In this document: positions 39,125-47,721 of the stretch, piece after piece
Numbering within the stretch: the first letter of the stretch is position 1
Layout of the letters: each line of letters begins with the position of its first letter
Assembly (NCBI RefSeq): GCF_001422815.1
Contig: NZ_LMMP01000003.1
Coordinates: 35,144-99,143 of the forward strand
Reading direction: 5' to 3'
Length of the DNA stretch: 64,000 nt
Source: Methylobacterium sp. Leaf91
GTDB lineage: Bacteria > Pseudomonadota > Alphaproteobacteria > Rhizobiales > Beijerinckiaceae
Program-made: the position numbers and the translations under genes
The notes under the pieces: model-generated
Database searches by the model: none
Seen by the model: only the letters and a program-made list of their open reading frames with translations
Told to the model about the DNA's origin: nothing

Positions 39125-40024
39125 ATGGACGAGGGCGTGACGGACAAGGACGATCGGAGCAAGGCACTGGGCGGCCTCGATGGGCTCGTCGTTCCACCCC
39201 TGTCGCGCCGGGGCTTCGTGATGACGAGCCTGATCGCCGGGTTCAGTCTGGCCGAGGCGAATGCGCAGGCTCAGGCCGTTACGACCGATTCCAATGGTCT
39301 CGTCGCCGGCGAGGTGAAAATCCCCGCGACCGACGGGCCGATGCCGGGTTATCGGGCGATGCCCGAGGGAGCAGGCCCGTTTCCCCTCGTCCTCGTCATC
39401 GAAGAGATTTTCGGGGTTCACGAATATATCAAGGACGTGTGCCGCCGCCTGGCCAAGGCCGGCTATTGCGCCGTGGCGCCCGAGCTCTACGCAAGGCAGG
39501 GCGATCTCTCGACTATGACGGATGTGAAGGCGATCGTTCGCGACGTCATCCTGAAGACGCCCGATACCGAGTGGATCGCGGATCTCGATGCGGCAGCGTC
39601 CTGGGCCGTTGCTGATTCGAAGGCCGATCCCGAGCGGATCGGCACGATGGGATGGTGCCGGGGCGGTCGCGGGGCATGGCTCTACGCGGCGCATCGGCGC
39701 GATCTGAAAGCCGCGGTGGCCTGGTACGGCCCACTCGGCGGCGACCGTACGAGCCTGCAGCCGAAAACGGCAGGGGACGTCGCAGCGGACATCCGCGCAC
39801 CGCTTCTGGCACTCTATGGCGGCGCGGATACCGGCATTCCCATCGCCAGCGTCGAGGAGGCCCGCGACCGGGCGAACGCTGCGGGGCGGAGTGTCGAGCT
39901 CGTCGTCTTCCCCGACGCACCGCACGGGTTCCATGCCGATTACCGGCCGAGCTATCGCAAGGACAGTGCGGAGCAGGGCTGGGCACGCGCTCTGGCGTTC
40001 CTTAAAAGCCACGGGGCCGGCTAA
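39125..40024 (+). CDS. Exported dienelactone hydrolase-family protein
   Basis: A 299-residue alpha/beta hydrolase. A twin-arginine-type leader (SRRGFVMTSLIAGFS, about residues 27-41) points to export through Tat after a 26-residue N-region. The hydrolase domain has IEEIFGVHEYIKDVCRRLA, nucleophile Cys in MGWCRGG (about 179), Asp in the YGGADTGIP segment and His in DAPHGFHADYR, which is the DLH triad. A cytoplasmic enzyme is the norm for this family, so a Tat signal is notable. The substrate is unknown. Confidence 0.88.
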   Translation: MDEGVTDKDDRSKALGGLDGLVVPPLSRRGFVMTSLIAGFSLAEANAQAQAVTTDSNGLVAGEVKIPATDGPMPGYRAMPEGAGPFPLVLVIEEIFGVHEYIKDVCRRLAKAGYCAVAPELYARQGDLSTMTDVKAIVRDVILKTPDTEWIADLDAAASWAVADSKADPERIGTMGWCRGGRGAWLYAAHRRDLKAAVAWYGPLGGDRTSLQPKTAGDVAADIRAPLLALYGGADTGIPIASVEEARDRANAAGRSVELVVFPDAPHGFHADYRPSYRKDSAEQGWARALAFLKSHGAG

Positions 40025-40262
40025 ATCGTACCCTCATCGACCGGCGCGAAAACAGGCCGAATCGGCGAGTTGAGGCACCTCCCACAGGAGCGTTCCCTCT
40101 GTTACAATGGAGAAACCGCCGCTCTGATCATGATTTCAGGGATGGATGCATGTCGGAAATTATGATCCGAGCGCCGGTTCGACACATTGACGGGTAGGAC
40201 TACATAGCGTTGCTGGGATAACGGCTAGAGCGGCTGTCAAGCCTGAAGAGCGTTCCGGACCC

Positions 40263-40697
40263 ATGAGTGCTGCGAATCCATCAGGCGAGAGACCCATCAT
40301 CCTCGTCGTCGAGGACGAGCCGGATGAGCGCTACCTCGCGGCCGCACTCCTCGAAGAGACCGGGTTCAGCGTCATCGAGGCGGAAACCGCCGAACGTGCC
40401 CTCGCCATCCTGAACGAGAAGGACGGCGCTGTGAGCGTCGTCTTCTCCGATGTGCGAACCCCTGGCCCCATCGGCGGCTTCGAACTCGCGCGGATCATCG
40501 GAGTCACCTGGCCGCGGGTACGCGTGCTGCTCACATCCGGTGATGCGGGCGACCAGCCCAGTGACCTGCGGATTTCCGCGACTTTCATCCCGAAACCGTG
40601 GCGGGCATCCGACATCCTCGCTTGGGTCGAGGAAGCGGCGGGCCGTGCTCCCGCGCAAGGCGCGGGCATAGACGTGATCGGTGGTACCGCTCCCTGA
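40263..40697 (+). CDS. Single-domain response regulator (CheY-like receiver)
   Basis: A 144-residue receiver protein without an output domain. Acidic pocket VVEDEPDERY, phospho-acceptor Asp in VVFSDVRTPG (about residue 62), Thr/Ser in LLTSGDAG and Lys in FIPKPWR are all present. Alphaproteobacterial single-domain receivers of this kind often take part in phosphorelays such as the general stress response. No kinase is adjacent. Just downstream is a NepR-like small protein behind a possible EcfG promoter (40738-40762), which supports that idea only by position. Confidence 0.9.
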   Translation: MSAANPSGERPIILVVEDEPDERYLAAALLEETGFSVIEAETAERALAILNEKDGAVSVVFSDVRTPGPIGGFELARIIGVTWPRVRVLLTSGDAGDQPSDLRISATFIPKPWRASDILAWVEEAAGRAPAQGAGIDVIGGTAP

Positions 40698-40737
40698 CGT
40701 GCCACCGGGCCGTTCTAAAAATATCATAGATCATAGG

Positions 40738-40762
40738 GAAACTTGACGGGCTCCAACCGTTG
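40738..40762 (+). promoter_or_regulatory. Possible EcfG (general stress sigma) promoter
   Basis: GGAAA (40738-40742), 16 bases, then CGTT (40759-40762). The EcfG consensus is GGAAC, 16-17 bases, CGTT, so it is one base off. It lies 46 bases upstream of the NepR-like gene. Confidence 0.45.
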
Positions 40763-40807
40763 GTTGGTTCAGTCCCCCGTCGATCAGTGACGGGCCATGG
40801 GTTTCCA

Positions 40808-41017
40808 ATGACCAGCGCCGCCAATACCAATATGGCCAATATCAGCCGCCCCGGGCATTCCTATACGGTCTTCTCGGAGGCGCGGATGATGCAGAAAGTC
40901 GGCGAGGATCTACGCTTCCTTTACGGTGATATGATCGATCGTTCCGCGCCCGACGAACTGCTTCGTCTGGCGGCGCTGATCGATGAAAGGCGCAATGAAA
41001 CCGAGGCCGGGCGCTAG
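40808..41017 (+). CDS. NepR-like small protein (putative anti-sigma factor)
   Basis: A 69-residue protein starting ATG 40808. The C-terminal 40 residues (QKVGEDLRFLYGDMIDRSAP then DELLRLAALIDERR) resemble NepR, the small anti-sigma factor that binds EcfG and is released by phosphorylated PhyR. The classical NepR pattern is GxxLRxxYxxxxxxxxPDxxxxLLxxLD; this one keeps the LR-LY and PDELL-L-LID spacing. The gene sits behind a possible EcfG promoter. No phyR or ecfG gene is adjacent, so it would be a secondary paralogue. The N-terminus is unconserved in style. Confidence 0.55.
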   Translation: MTSAANTNMANISRPGHSYTVFSEARMMQKVGEDLRFLYGDMIDRSAPDELLRLAALIDERRNETEAGR

Positions 41018-41176
41018 CATCGTTCGCCCCTGCCGCGATCGGGACGACGTGATCGGTGCGGCCCGAATGACGCACGGCCGCTGAGACTTGGCGCAAGACT
41101 TGGATCGCCTCCCCATCGATGTCCTAAAACCTGATATGTCGAACGGACCCTTCCGGATCGATCTGACGAGCCCGTC

Positions 41177-42361
41177 ATGCGTTTGAAAGCCTGCCTCGTT
41201 CTCGGCGCTTTGCTGGTCGCTGCGCCGTTATGCGAACCGGCCTTCGCCGCGACGCCCCCCAACCAGCCTGCCGACGGCCCCGGCGGTGTGGGAAACCGCT
41301 CCCTCTCGATCGTGAAGCGGGCGCTGGGACGGCCGAGTGCCGCGACCTTCGTCTTCTACTCAGCTGGTGCCGCGCCTACGGAGGGACGGCCCGTCGTGGT
41401 GTTCCTCCACGCCTGGGGGGCCCCGAACCCGCAGCCCTACGGGGCCTGGATCGATCACCTCGCCCGCGCCGGATATCTCGTGCTGTTTCCGCGCTTCCAG
41501 GAGGTCAACCGGACGCGGCCGGCTGACGCCACGGGCAATGCCGAGAAACTCGTGAAGGCCGCCCTCGCGGAACTCGAATCCGATCCCGACGCCAAACCGG
41601 ATCCGAAGCGAGTCGCCCTGATCGGCCACCTCGCGGGGGCTCCGATCGCCGCCAACCTCGCCGCCGATGCCGACAGCACCGGCTTGCCCGTACCGCGCCT
41701 CGTCTTCGCCATTATGCCGGGGGGGATCGCCAGCGACGCCAAATCCAGGGGCGTCGTGCTGCGCGACCTGTCGAAGATCCCATCCGAGACACTCGTCATC
41801 ACCGTCATCGGCGACCGCGATGCCCGCGCGGCGGATCTCGCCGCCAAGCGGCTCCTGCGTGAGGCGAGCGGTGTCGCGCCCGAGCGCAAACTCTTCATCC
41901 GCGCGCTCTCCGACGACCACGGCTTTCCCTCGCTGACGGCGACCTTGACCTCGCCGGGTGCCGTGGACACGGCCTATGACGGCGGAGCCATCAAGCTTCC
42001 ACCGGAGCCGCCGAAGGATCCGAAGCAGCCGCCGACACCGTTCAAATGGTCGGCCGACATGTCGCTGACCGGCGAACAGACGACACTGCTCGCGCAACTG
42101 AATAATTCCCGGGCAGATAGCCTCGATTACCTCGCCTATTGGAAGACGTTCGATCTGGCCGCCGCAGCGGCGTTCGGCGGCGACGCCACCACCCTCAAGG
42201 CCAATCCGCGGCTCAGCGACATGGAACGCTGGAGCGACGGCTGGCCGGTGAAGCGTCTGGTCGTGGAGACGCCCCGTGCTGCTCCGGCGGCCGCGCATGC
42301 GCCGGCTCCGACGCCTGCGGCGGCCACGCAACCCAAGCCCAAGCCGGTGCGACGTCCCTGA
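41177..42361 (+). CDS. Exported alpha/beta hydrolase-like protein lacking the nucleophile serine
   Basis: A 394-residue protein with a signal peptide (about 1-24, ending AFAATP). The fold is recognisable from VVVFLHAWGAPNPQPYGAWI, a LVLFPRFQEVNR strand, and VALIGHLAGAPIAANLAADA. In the last block the usual GxSxG nucleophile elbow reads GHLAG, so Leu replaces Ser. A late His in SDDHGFPSL would fit the triad position. A proline-rich tail (PAAAHAPAPTPAAATQ) closes the protein. Unless another residue takes over, it may bind rather than hydrolyse. It stands alone, about 160 bases after the NepR-like gene. Confidence 0.75.
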   Translation: MRLKACLVLGALLVAAPLCEPAFAATPPNQPADGPGGVGNRSLSIVKRALGRPSAATFVFYSAGAAPTEGRPVVVFLHAWGAPNPQPYGAWIDHLARAGYLVLFPRFQEVNRTRPADATGNAEKLVKAALAELESDPDAKPDPKRVALIGHLAGAPIAANLAADADSTGLPVPRLVFAIMPGGIASDAKSRGVVLRDLSKIPSETLVITVIGDRDARAADLAAKRLLREASGVAPERKLFIRALSDDHGFPSLTATLTSPGAVDTAYDGGAIKLPPEPPKDPKQPPTPFKWSADMSLTGEQTTLLAQLNNSRADSLDYLAYWKTFDLAAAAAFGGDATTLKANPRLSDMERWSDGWPVKRLVVETPRAAPAAAHAPAPTPAAATQPKPKPVRRP

Positions 42362-42485
42362 TCCATCACACCCGAGATGAGTCAGGGTTCAGGCGCGGGG
42401 CACCGGGGCTTGTCATCCCGGTAGCTTTTCGCAAACAGCAGGCCGGCACGGTCTTGTGCTTGCGCAACGAGCTCTACAGGTCACG

Positions 42486-43097
42486 ATGAAGCTGTTCCAC
42501 TCGCACTTCTCTCCCTTCGCGCGGAAGGTCATGGCCTGTGCCCACGTGCTGGGCATCGTCGACCGTATCGAGCTGCTACCGAGCGCGGCCCATCCGGTGA
42601 AGCGCGACGGCACCATCCTGACCCATCATCCGCTGGCACAGGTTCCGACCCTGCTAGACGACGAGGGCCACGCATTGGCCGACAGCAGGGTCATCTGCGA
42701 GTATCTCGACTCCCAAGCCGGGGGAGGACTGTTCCCCTCGGCCGGTCCCGCAAGATGGACGGCGCTCAACGACCAATCCATCGCCGACGGCATTCTCGAT
42801 GCGGCCCTGCTGATCCGCTACGAACTCACGGCACGCGACGCCTCCGAACGCTCCAGCACCTGGGTGGACGGTCAGGAGGCCAAGATCCGGAGCTCGCTCG
42901 CGTCCCTCGACGCAGGGGCGGAACGCCTCCTCGGCCGGGTCGATATCGGAACGATCAGCCTGGGCTGCGCCCTCGGATATCTCGACCTGCGCTTTGCCGA
43001 ACTCGGCTGGACGCGGGACCATAGGGATTTGGCGGCGTGGTTCGCGGGCTTTGCCGAACATCCCGCGATGGTGGTGACGAAACCACCGGCGGCCTGA
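42486..43097 (+). CDS. Glutathione S-transferase family protein
   Basis: A 203-residue GST. The thioredoxin-fold N-terminal domain begins MKLFHSHFSPFARKVMAC, with the catalytic Ser of the SPFARKV motif (about residue 9). VPTLLDDEG and SRVICEYLD form the glutathione site. The helical C-terminal domain spans about 85-200. Such enzymes act in detoxification or in isomerisation of C-C bonds; the substrate is not readable. ATG 42486 (the strong family start) is preferred to the earlier in-frame TTG/ATG options. Confidence 0.9.
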   Translation: MKLFHSHFSPFARKVMACAHVLGIVDRIELLPSAAHPVKRDGTILTHHPLAQVPTLLDDEGHALADSRVICEYLDSQAGGGLFPSAGPARWTALNDQSIADGILDAALLIRYELTARDASERSSTWVDGQEAKIRSSLASLDAGAERLLGRVDIGTISLGCALGYLDLRFAELGWTRDHRDLAAWFAGFAEHPAMVVTKPPAA

Positions 43098-43170
43098 ACC
43101 GGCACCGCTTCAGCCGCCAGACTGGCGCGCGCCTTGCAAAGTTCGCCTCCGGTTCTCCGGAGGTCGCGCC

Positions 43171-43404
43171 ATGCCCGATTTCGTTGCTGCCTTGATCACC
43201 GCCGCGGTTTTCTGCGCGGGGCTGATCCTGCTCAATGCCCTGACGCGCTGGGCGATCCAGACACAAATCGCGCCGGCGGATCTCGCCGAGAACGGAATGC
43301 TGCAATACGGGCTCGCTCTCGCCCTCGCCGGATTCACGTGGCGGCGGGCGCTCGTCGCGCAGGCCGTCCCGAACGGGGGTGGCCAAGCCCATATCGTCGG
43401 GTGA
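43171..43404 (+). CDS. Small membrane protein (hypothetical)
   Basis: A 77-residue protein with one or two transmembrane helices: AALITAAVFCAGLILLNALT (about 6-25) and a weaker one at YGLALALAGFTWRRALVA (about 46-63). A putative GGAGG ribosome binding site lies about ten bases upstream of ATG 43171. No family was recognised. It follows the GST gene and is convergent with the MipA/OmpV gene. Confidence 0.6.
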   Translation: MPDFVAALITAAVFCAGLILLNALTRWAIQTQIAPADLAENGMLQYGLALALAGFTWRRALVAQAVPNGGGQAHIVG

Positions 43405-43447
43405 AACGGCGGCTCGGACAGGCGCCCGCTACCTCAGGCCTTGGTCT

Positions 43448-44353
43448 CTAGAACCAGGGCTGCGTGGTGAAACTGTAATTCACCTTCATGCCAAAGGTGT
43501 ATTGGTTCTGCGATCCGAACTGGCGGCGCACCAACGGGCTCTCGGCGGATGAGCCGACGATCCGGTTATAGCCAACGTACCCAGTGGCGGCCCACCGCTC
43601 GTCGAACGTATAGGTCACAGCTCCCAATCCGCCAACGGTGACGTAGCTGTCGGGCTGGAACGGCGTCAGCGTCCCGTTGAGCGCTGCCTCGAACGGTTTG
43701 ACGCCGAAATAGCGCCTGGCGAAGCTGGCATCGCCAAAGTTGAAGCGCGGGCCCACCGAGACCTGCCAGCGGTCGAAGGGCTGGATCACGTCGGCGCCGA
43801 GCGAGCCGACGAAGCCGTGATGCCCGAAGATCCCATGGCGCAGTTCGGCCCGGGCGCGCAGCCATTGCGTGGGGTAATACTCGACGAAGACACCCGGCTC
43901 GATGGCGAACTGGGCATCGCGAAGACCGAACAGGTCCCGTCGGTTGTCGCCGTAATAGCGGCCGGGCACGTACTCCGCCGTCAGCCCGGCATTGAAGAGC
44001 GGCGAATCGTAGAGCGAGAAGCTGATCCCGTCATCCGGCGACGAGAACCGGCGTGGCGTACCGGCCTTGGCGATGCTGATCGATGGGTAGCCGATGGCGG
44101 TATACTCGTTAGACCCCGGAAAACTCGGCGTCGCCTGCACCGTCGCCGTCACTGTCACGACCCAGAGATTCTGGTCCAAGGCGAGGAACGTCGGCGGCCT
44201 CTGCAACTCCATGAGGTCCGCGGCTCCGGCGCCGCTCGCCGCGATGAGCGAGCCCGCGAGGGCCAGCGCCGGCATGGCGGCAAGGCTCGTCCTTTGGGCA
44301 GGGCGCGAGGATGGGTTGAGAAGCATCGTGTCCATGACGGAGGTCATAGACAC
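43448..44353 (-). CDS. MipA/OmpV-family outer-membrane protein
   Basis: A 301-residue beta-barrel protein. After an N-terminal stretch with a signal peptide (hydrophobic core about 27-42, ending ASGAGA), the MipA/OmpV features are visible: YPSISIAKAGTPRRFSSPDD, then AGLTAEYVPGRYYGDNRRDL, EYYPTQWLRARAELRHGIFG and GPRFNFGDASFARRYFGV. It ends in aromatic QPWF, as expected for an outer-membrane barrel. The family is linked to murein hydrolase scaffolding (MipA) or porin-like roles. An ATG three codons in is equally plausible as start. Confidence 0.9.
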   Translation of the reverse strand: MSMTSVMDTMLLNPSSRPAQRTSLAAMPALALAGSLIAASGAGAADLMELQRPPTFLALDQNLWVVTVTATVQATPSFPGSNEYTAIGYPSISIAKAGTPRRFSSPDDGISFSLYDSPLFNAGLTAEYVPGRYYGDNRRDLFGLRDAQFAIEPGVFVEYYPTQWLRARAELRHGIFGHHGFVGSLGADVIQPFDRWQVSVGPRFNFGDASFARRYFGVKPFEAALNGTLTPFQPDSYVTVGGLGAVTYTFDERWAATGYVGYNRIVGSSAESPLVRRQFGSQNQYTFGMKVNYSFTTQPWF

Positions 44354-44410
44354 AATTCCCTAACGCATCACGACAAAGCCGACGCGACGATAGACCTATG
44401 TTGGCACCGA

Positions 44411-44450
44411 CAAAAAATCGCTTCGGCGCGACAAGCGCGCCGAAGCGATT
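44411..44450 (-). terminator. Rho-independent terminator of the amidinotransferase gene
   Basis: A perfect 15-bp stem (44416-44430 with 44436-44450) around a 5-base loop. Read on the minus strand it is followed by six T residues. It sits directly after the amidinotransferase stop (44457) and separates it from the MipA/OmpV gene. Confidence 0.92.
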
Positions 44451-44456
44451 CTCAGA

Positions 44457-45641
44457 TTAGAAGTAGGACTTCAACGCACCGCGGCGACGCACGTCGAGGG
44501 TAGCGCAGTGGAACGAGCCACCGAAGGGCCCATAGGACAGGAACGGCGCCGGGATCGGATCGAAGCCCCAATCCTTCAGTGCCTTGATCAAGGTCGGCTG
44601 GCTTGCATCGACGACGATCTTCTTTTCGTCGATGGCCAGCACATTGATCGACGTCCAGGGCGAGCACATCGAAATCTTGCTCATGAAGCCCTCGACCGGG
44701 TCGGGGCGGGGCGCGATGAGCACGTCCCACTTCTTGAGCACGGCGGGCAGCTTCTCGACGTCGATATAGTCCGGGTTCACCAGCACCTTGCCCGGGGCCA
44801 GGGGCATGAAGGACGAGTCGATATGCATCGGCTGCGGGCAACGGCTCTCGATCTCATGGACGCGGAAGCCCGAGCCGAGGTGGCGGCGCAGCCACTCGAT
44901 CCCCATCAGGTTCGTCACGTTGGAGCGGGTGACGAAGAGGTCGCGGCCGCAGCGGACGAAATCGGCCGCGTCGAAGACCGGCTCGAACTCGTTCACGGTG
45001 AACTGCATCGGCTCGCCGGCCTTCAGGTTCGGCACGCGGTAATCGTAATTGTAGAGTTCGTCCGTCAGCTGCGGCCGAGGCGCCGAGGTCCAGCGCGCAC
45101 CGTTACGAAAATATTCCTTGAACAGCGAACGGTAAGCGTCGCCCTCGAAATAGCGCGACCGCCAGCACATCGGGCTCTCGATGATCTCGTCGCCGATGAC
45201 CAGGTAGGGGTCGCGCGGGCAGGCGACGCAGAAGCCACGGGAGGACCAGCGCGGGGCGTTGTACTTGCGCGAGAAATCCACCGTGTCGGGCCGACGCACC
45301 TTCACGCCCTCGCCGGCGAGAATCGAGATGAAGTTATCGAGCTCGGCCTGGGCGAGCTTCTTCATGAACTTCGGATACCGGAAGCCAGCGGCGAACCGGT
45401 AGAACGGCTGCGCTGCGCGCGGCAGGTTGAAGATCACCGTGAGGTGGTGGGACGGAATAGTCGCACCGTCGAGGCTGCCGACGATCACCTCTTCCAGAGG
45501 GTCCCACTCGTTCCATGCCATGACCGGCGATTTCGGGGCTGGCGTCCCGCGATAGGCTGCCGAATTGGCGTCGTAGGTATCGATCTGCGCGTCGGCGAGC
45601 ACGGCATCCTGAGCCGTGGTGAAAGCTTCGCGGTCCATCAT
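44457..45641 (-). CDS. Glycine/inosamine-type amidinotransferase (arginine-dependent)
   Basis: A 394-residue member of the GATM/StrB fold. These enzymes move the amidino group from arginine onto an amine, releasing ornithine. The catalytic triad is intact: Cys in GGSFHCATLDVRRRG near the C-terminus, His in QPMHIDSSFMPL and Asp in FDAADFVRCGRDLFV. NEWDPLEEVIVGSLDGA is the family N-terminal block. The acceptor is not fixed by the fold: known ones include glycine and the aminocyclitol scyllo-inosamine phosphate. It is divergent from hpnL across 208 bases and has its own terminator. Its location beside the aminocyclitol-making hpnI-J-K genes suggests a hopanoid head-group role (see findings), which is inference. 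Confidence 0.93.
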   Translation of the reverse strand: MMDREAFTTAQDAVLADAQIDTYDANSAAYRGTPAPKSPVMAWNEWDPLEEVIVGSLDGATIPSHHLTVIFNLPRAAQPFYRFAAGFRYPKFMKKLAQAELDNFISILAGEGVKVRRPDTVDFSRKYNAPRWSSRGFCVACPRDPYLVIGDEIIESPMCWRSRYFEGDAYRSLFKEYFRNGARWTSAPRPQLTDELYNYDYRVPNLKAGEPMQFTVNEFEPVFDAADFVRCGRDLFVTRSNVTNLMGIEWLRRHLGSGFRVHEIESRCPQPMHIDSSFMPLAPGKVLVNPDYIDVEKLPAVLKKWDVLIAPRPDPVEGFMSKISMCSPWTSINVLAIDEKKIVVDASQPTLIKALKDWGFDPIPAPFLSYGPFGGSFHCATLDVRRRGALKSYF

Positions 45642-45849
45642 TCGTCCCTTGGTCGTGCCTTTGCGCGGCTGTTTCTTCGAGGCAGAAGCCTCAGCGCCGC
45701 TTTGGCTCGCACTGTGTCTATCGGGTGATAGACAACGAAATCCAAAGCTGCAACTTCCGATGAGGCCAACGTTTTCCGGAAGGCTTTTCGTCCGGGTCGT
45801 CGGTGAAATTCTCTAAAAAATCGTCCGCGCCGACGGTCGAAGGGGGATC

Positions 45850-47001
45850 ATGAAGCGTCTGACGACATTGGCCCTCATCGTCGGCCTCTGCACAGTTGCA
45901 GGACTGTTCTTGTCATCGGGTCTCGATGACGTCGCCGCGGCAGTGGTGAGCGCCGGTTGGGGCGCTGCCATCGTCGTGCTGGCCCGCGCCGTCGCCGTCG
46001 GCTGGGCCGGTCTCGGCTGGTTCACGGTTTTCCCGCGGGACGACCGTCCGAGCCTGTGGAACTGCATTTCGCTGCGTTTCGTGCGGGAGGGCATCAACAC
46101 GCTCCTCCCCGTGGCCACCGTCGGCGGCGACTTCGTCGGAGCGCGGCTGTTGACGCAGCGCGGCCTCTCCGGAGGGCTCGCCGGCGCCAGCATGTTCGTG
46201 GACCTGATGACCCAGGCGGTCACCCAGTTCCTCTTCACGGTCGGCGGCGTCGCCCTGCTCGCCTGGCTGCATGGCGATGGCCCCGTGGTGCGCACCGTCG
46301 CCGGCGGCCTCGCCATCGCGGCCCCGGCTCTCGGCGCCTTCTTCCTGATCCAGCGCCGCAGCGGGCACCGCATCATCCAGGCCCTGCTGAGCCGCTTTGC
46401 CGCCGCCCGTGAATGGCGCGCGCTCGGCGCGGTCGATGTTCTGTTCGATAGCCTGCGCCGACTTTATTCCTCGCCCAAGCGGGTCGTGGGCGCCATGGGC
46501 GTGCACATGATCGGCTGGATCATCGGCGCCGCCGAAGTTTATGTGGCGCTGCATTTCATGGGTTATCCGGTGACGGTCGCCGAGGCCATCGTCATCGAAA
46601 GTCTGGCCCAGGCGGTTCGCGGTGCCGCCTTCGCCGTGCCGGGGGCGCTCGGTGCCCAGGAAGGCGGCCTCATCGCCCTCTGCGCGATCTTCGACATCCC
46701 CGCCGAGGCCGCCCTCGCGCTCTCCCTGGTGAAGCGTCTGGCCGATCTCATGGTCGGTGTGCCCGGCCTCGTCGCGTGGCACATCATGGAAGGCAAGACG
46801 GTCGCACCGGACGTGGAAGACCGGACGTTTCGGGACCAGAGGTCGGTGGAGCAGAACGCGCCGAAAGTCGGAGGCGACATTGCCCGGGCGGTGAGCCTGG
46901 ATTCCATGCCCATGTCGCGGGTACCCGCCAATTCCGCGGGAAACCACATCGTGTCGCGCTCGATGGAGAGCGAGATGGAGACGCTGCGGAAATGCGCGTG
47001 A
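45850..47001 (+). CDS. hpnL: Hopanoid-associated membrane protein HpnL
   Basis: A 383-residue polytopic inner-membrane protein with about seven or eight helices, related to the lysylphosphatidylglycerol-synthase flippase-like domain. Signature blocks are RFVREGINTLLPVATVGGDF near residue 78 and AAFAVPGALGAQEGGLIALC near residue 257. HpnL is known from hopanoid clusters and is presumed to act in hopanoid movement. The last ~50 residues are hydrophilic and variable. AAGGGGG lies just upstream of ATG 45850. hpnM starts inside its end (10-base overlap), so the two are coupled. Confidence 0.93.
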   Translation: MKRLTTLALIVGLCTVAGLFLSSGLDDVAAAVVSAGWGAAIVVLARAVAVGWAGLGWFTVFPRDDRPSLWNCISLRFVREGINTLLPVATVGGDFVGARLLTQRGLSGGLAGASMFVDLMTQAVTQFLFTVGGVALLAWLHGDGPVVRTVAGGLAIAAPALGAFFLIQRRSGHRIIQALLSRFAAAREWRALGAVDVLFDSLRRLYSSPKRVVGAMGVHMIGWIIGAAEVYVALHFMGYPVTVAEAIVIESLAQAVRGAAFAVPGALGAQEGGLIALCAIFDIPAEAALALSLVKRLADLMVGVPGLVAWHIMEGKTVAPDVEDRTFRDQRSVEQNAPKVGGDIARAVSLDSMPMSRVPANSAGNHIVSRSMESEMETLRKCA

Positions 47002-47615
47002 GCAGATTCGCATCGGGGCTGGTGGCCTCGACCCTTCTCGCAGCGCCCCTCCTGTCGGTCGGGCCCTCCCGTGCGGCGGAGGATGCGGCGGTGCAGACCG
47101 TACGCGGCCTCTATTCCAGCTTCGAGGGCGCCCTCAAGGCGCCCGAAGCCGACGTGAAGAGCAGGGCCCTGGTCATCGGCCCGGTGCTCGACCAGAGCAT
47201 GGATTTCGCCACCATGGCGCGGGTCGCCGTGGGCGCGAAATGGAAAGGCTTCACCCCCGAGCAGCAGGGCGCGCTGACGGAAGCCTTCAAACAGTATTTC
47301 ACCGCGACCTATGCCACCCGCCTGTCGCAGGCCGCCGGCGGCAAGTTCGACATCAAGCCCGAGAGTGAAGCGCGCGGCCAGAACCGCGTGGTCCAGACCG
47401 AGGTCGCCAATTCGGAGGGCGACGCCTCGCAGGTCGACTACCTCGTGGGTTCGAGCAACCGCATCCAGGACGTCTATCTCAACGGCAATGTCAGCGAGAT
47501 CGCCGCCATGCGCGGCAGCTTCGCCGATCCGCTGAAGGCGGGCGGGGCGGAAAGCCTGCTGAAATTCCTTCGTGATCGGACCACGGCGATGCTCGCCGCC
47601 AAACCAAAGCCTTAG
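46992..47615 (+). CDS. hpnM: Hopanoid-associated MlaC/Ttg2-like periplasmic protein HpnM
   Basis: A 207-residue protein with a signal peptide (about 1-26, ending SRAAED). The domain has DQSMDFATMARVAVGAKWKG, EQQGALTEAFKQYFTATYA and DYLVGSSNRIQDVYLNG, typical of the MlaC family of lipid-binding shuttles. In hopanoid clusters it is called HpnM and presumably ferries hopanoids across the periplasm. The start ATG 46992 overlaps the last 10 bases of hpnL. hpnI follows 106 bases later. Confidence 0.93.
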   Translation: MRVSRFASGLVASTLLAAPLLSVGPSRAAEDAAVQTVRGLYSSFEGALKAPEADVKSRALVIGPVLDQSMDFATMARVAVGAKWKGFTPEQQGALTEAFKQYFTATYATRLSQAAGGKFDIKPESEARGQNRVVQTEVANSEGDASQVDYLVGSSNRIQDVYLNGNVSEIAAMRGSFADPLKAGGAESLLKFLRDRTTAMLAAKPKP

Positions 47616-47721
47616 ACGCAGGCCAGACGCCCCTCGTCGGGCCTGGCCGGACGAACCCGCCCGTGTCGCCTTCCAGACCTTGCGGCACCTTCAACCAAAC
47701 CGTGACCGAGCTTCGCCCATC

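Noticed and set aside
44457..45641. Arginine deiminase or agmatine deiminase as identity of this gene
   Set aside because: The related fold was considered, but the N-terminal NEWDPLEEVIVG block and the HCATLD catalytic region match amidinotransferases instead.
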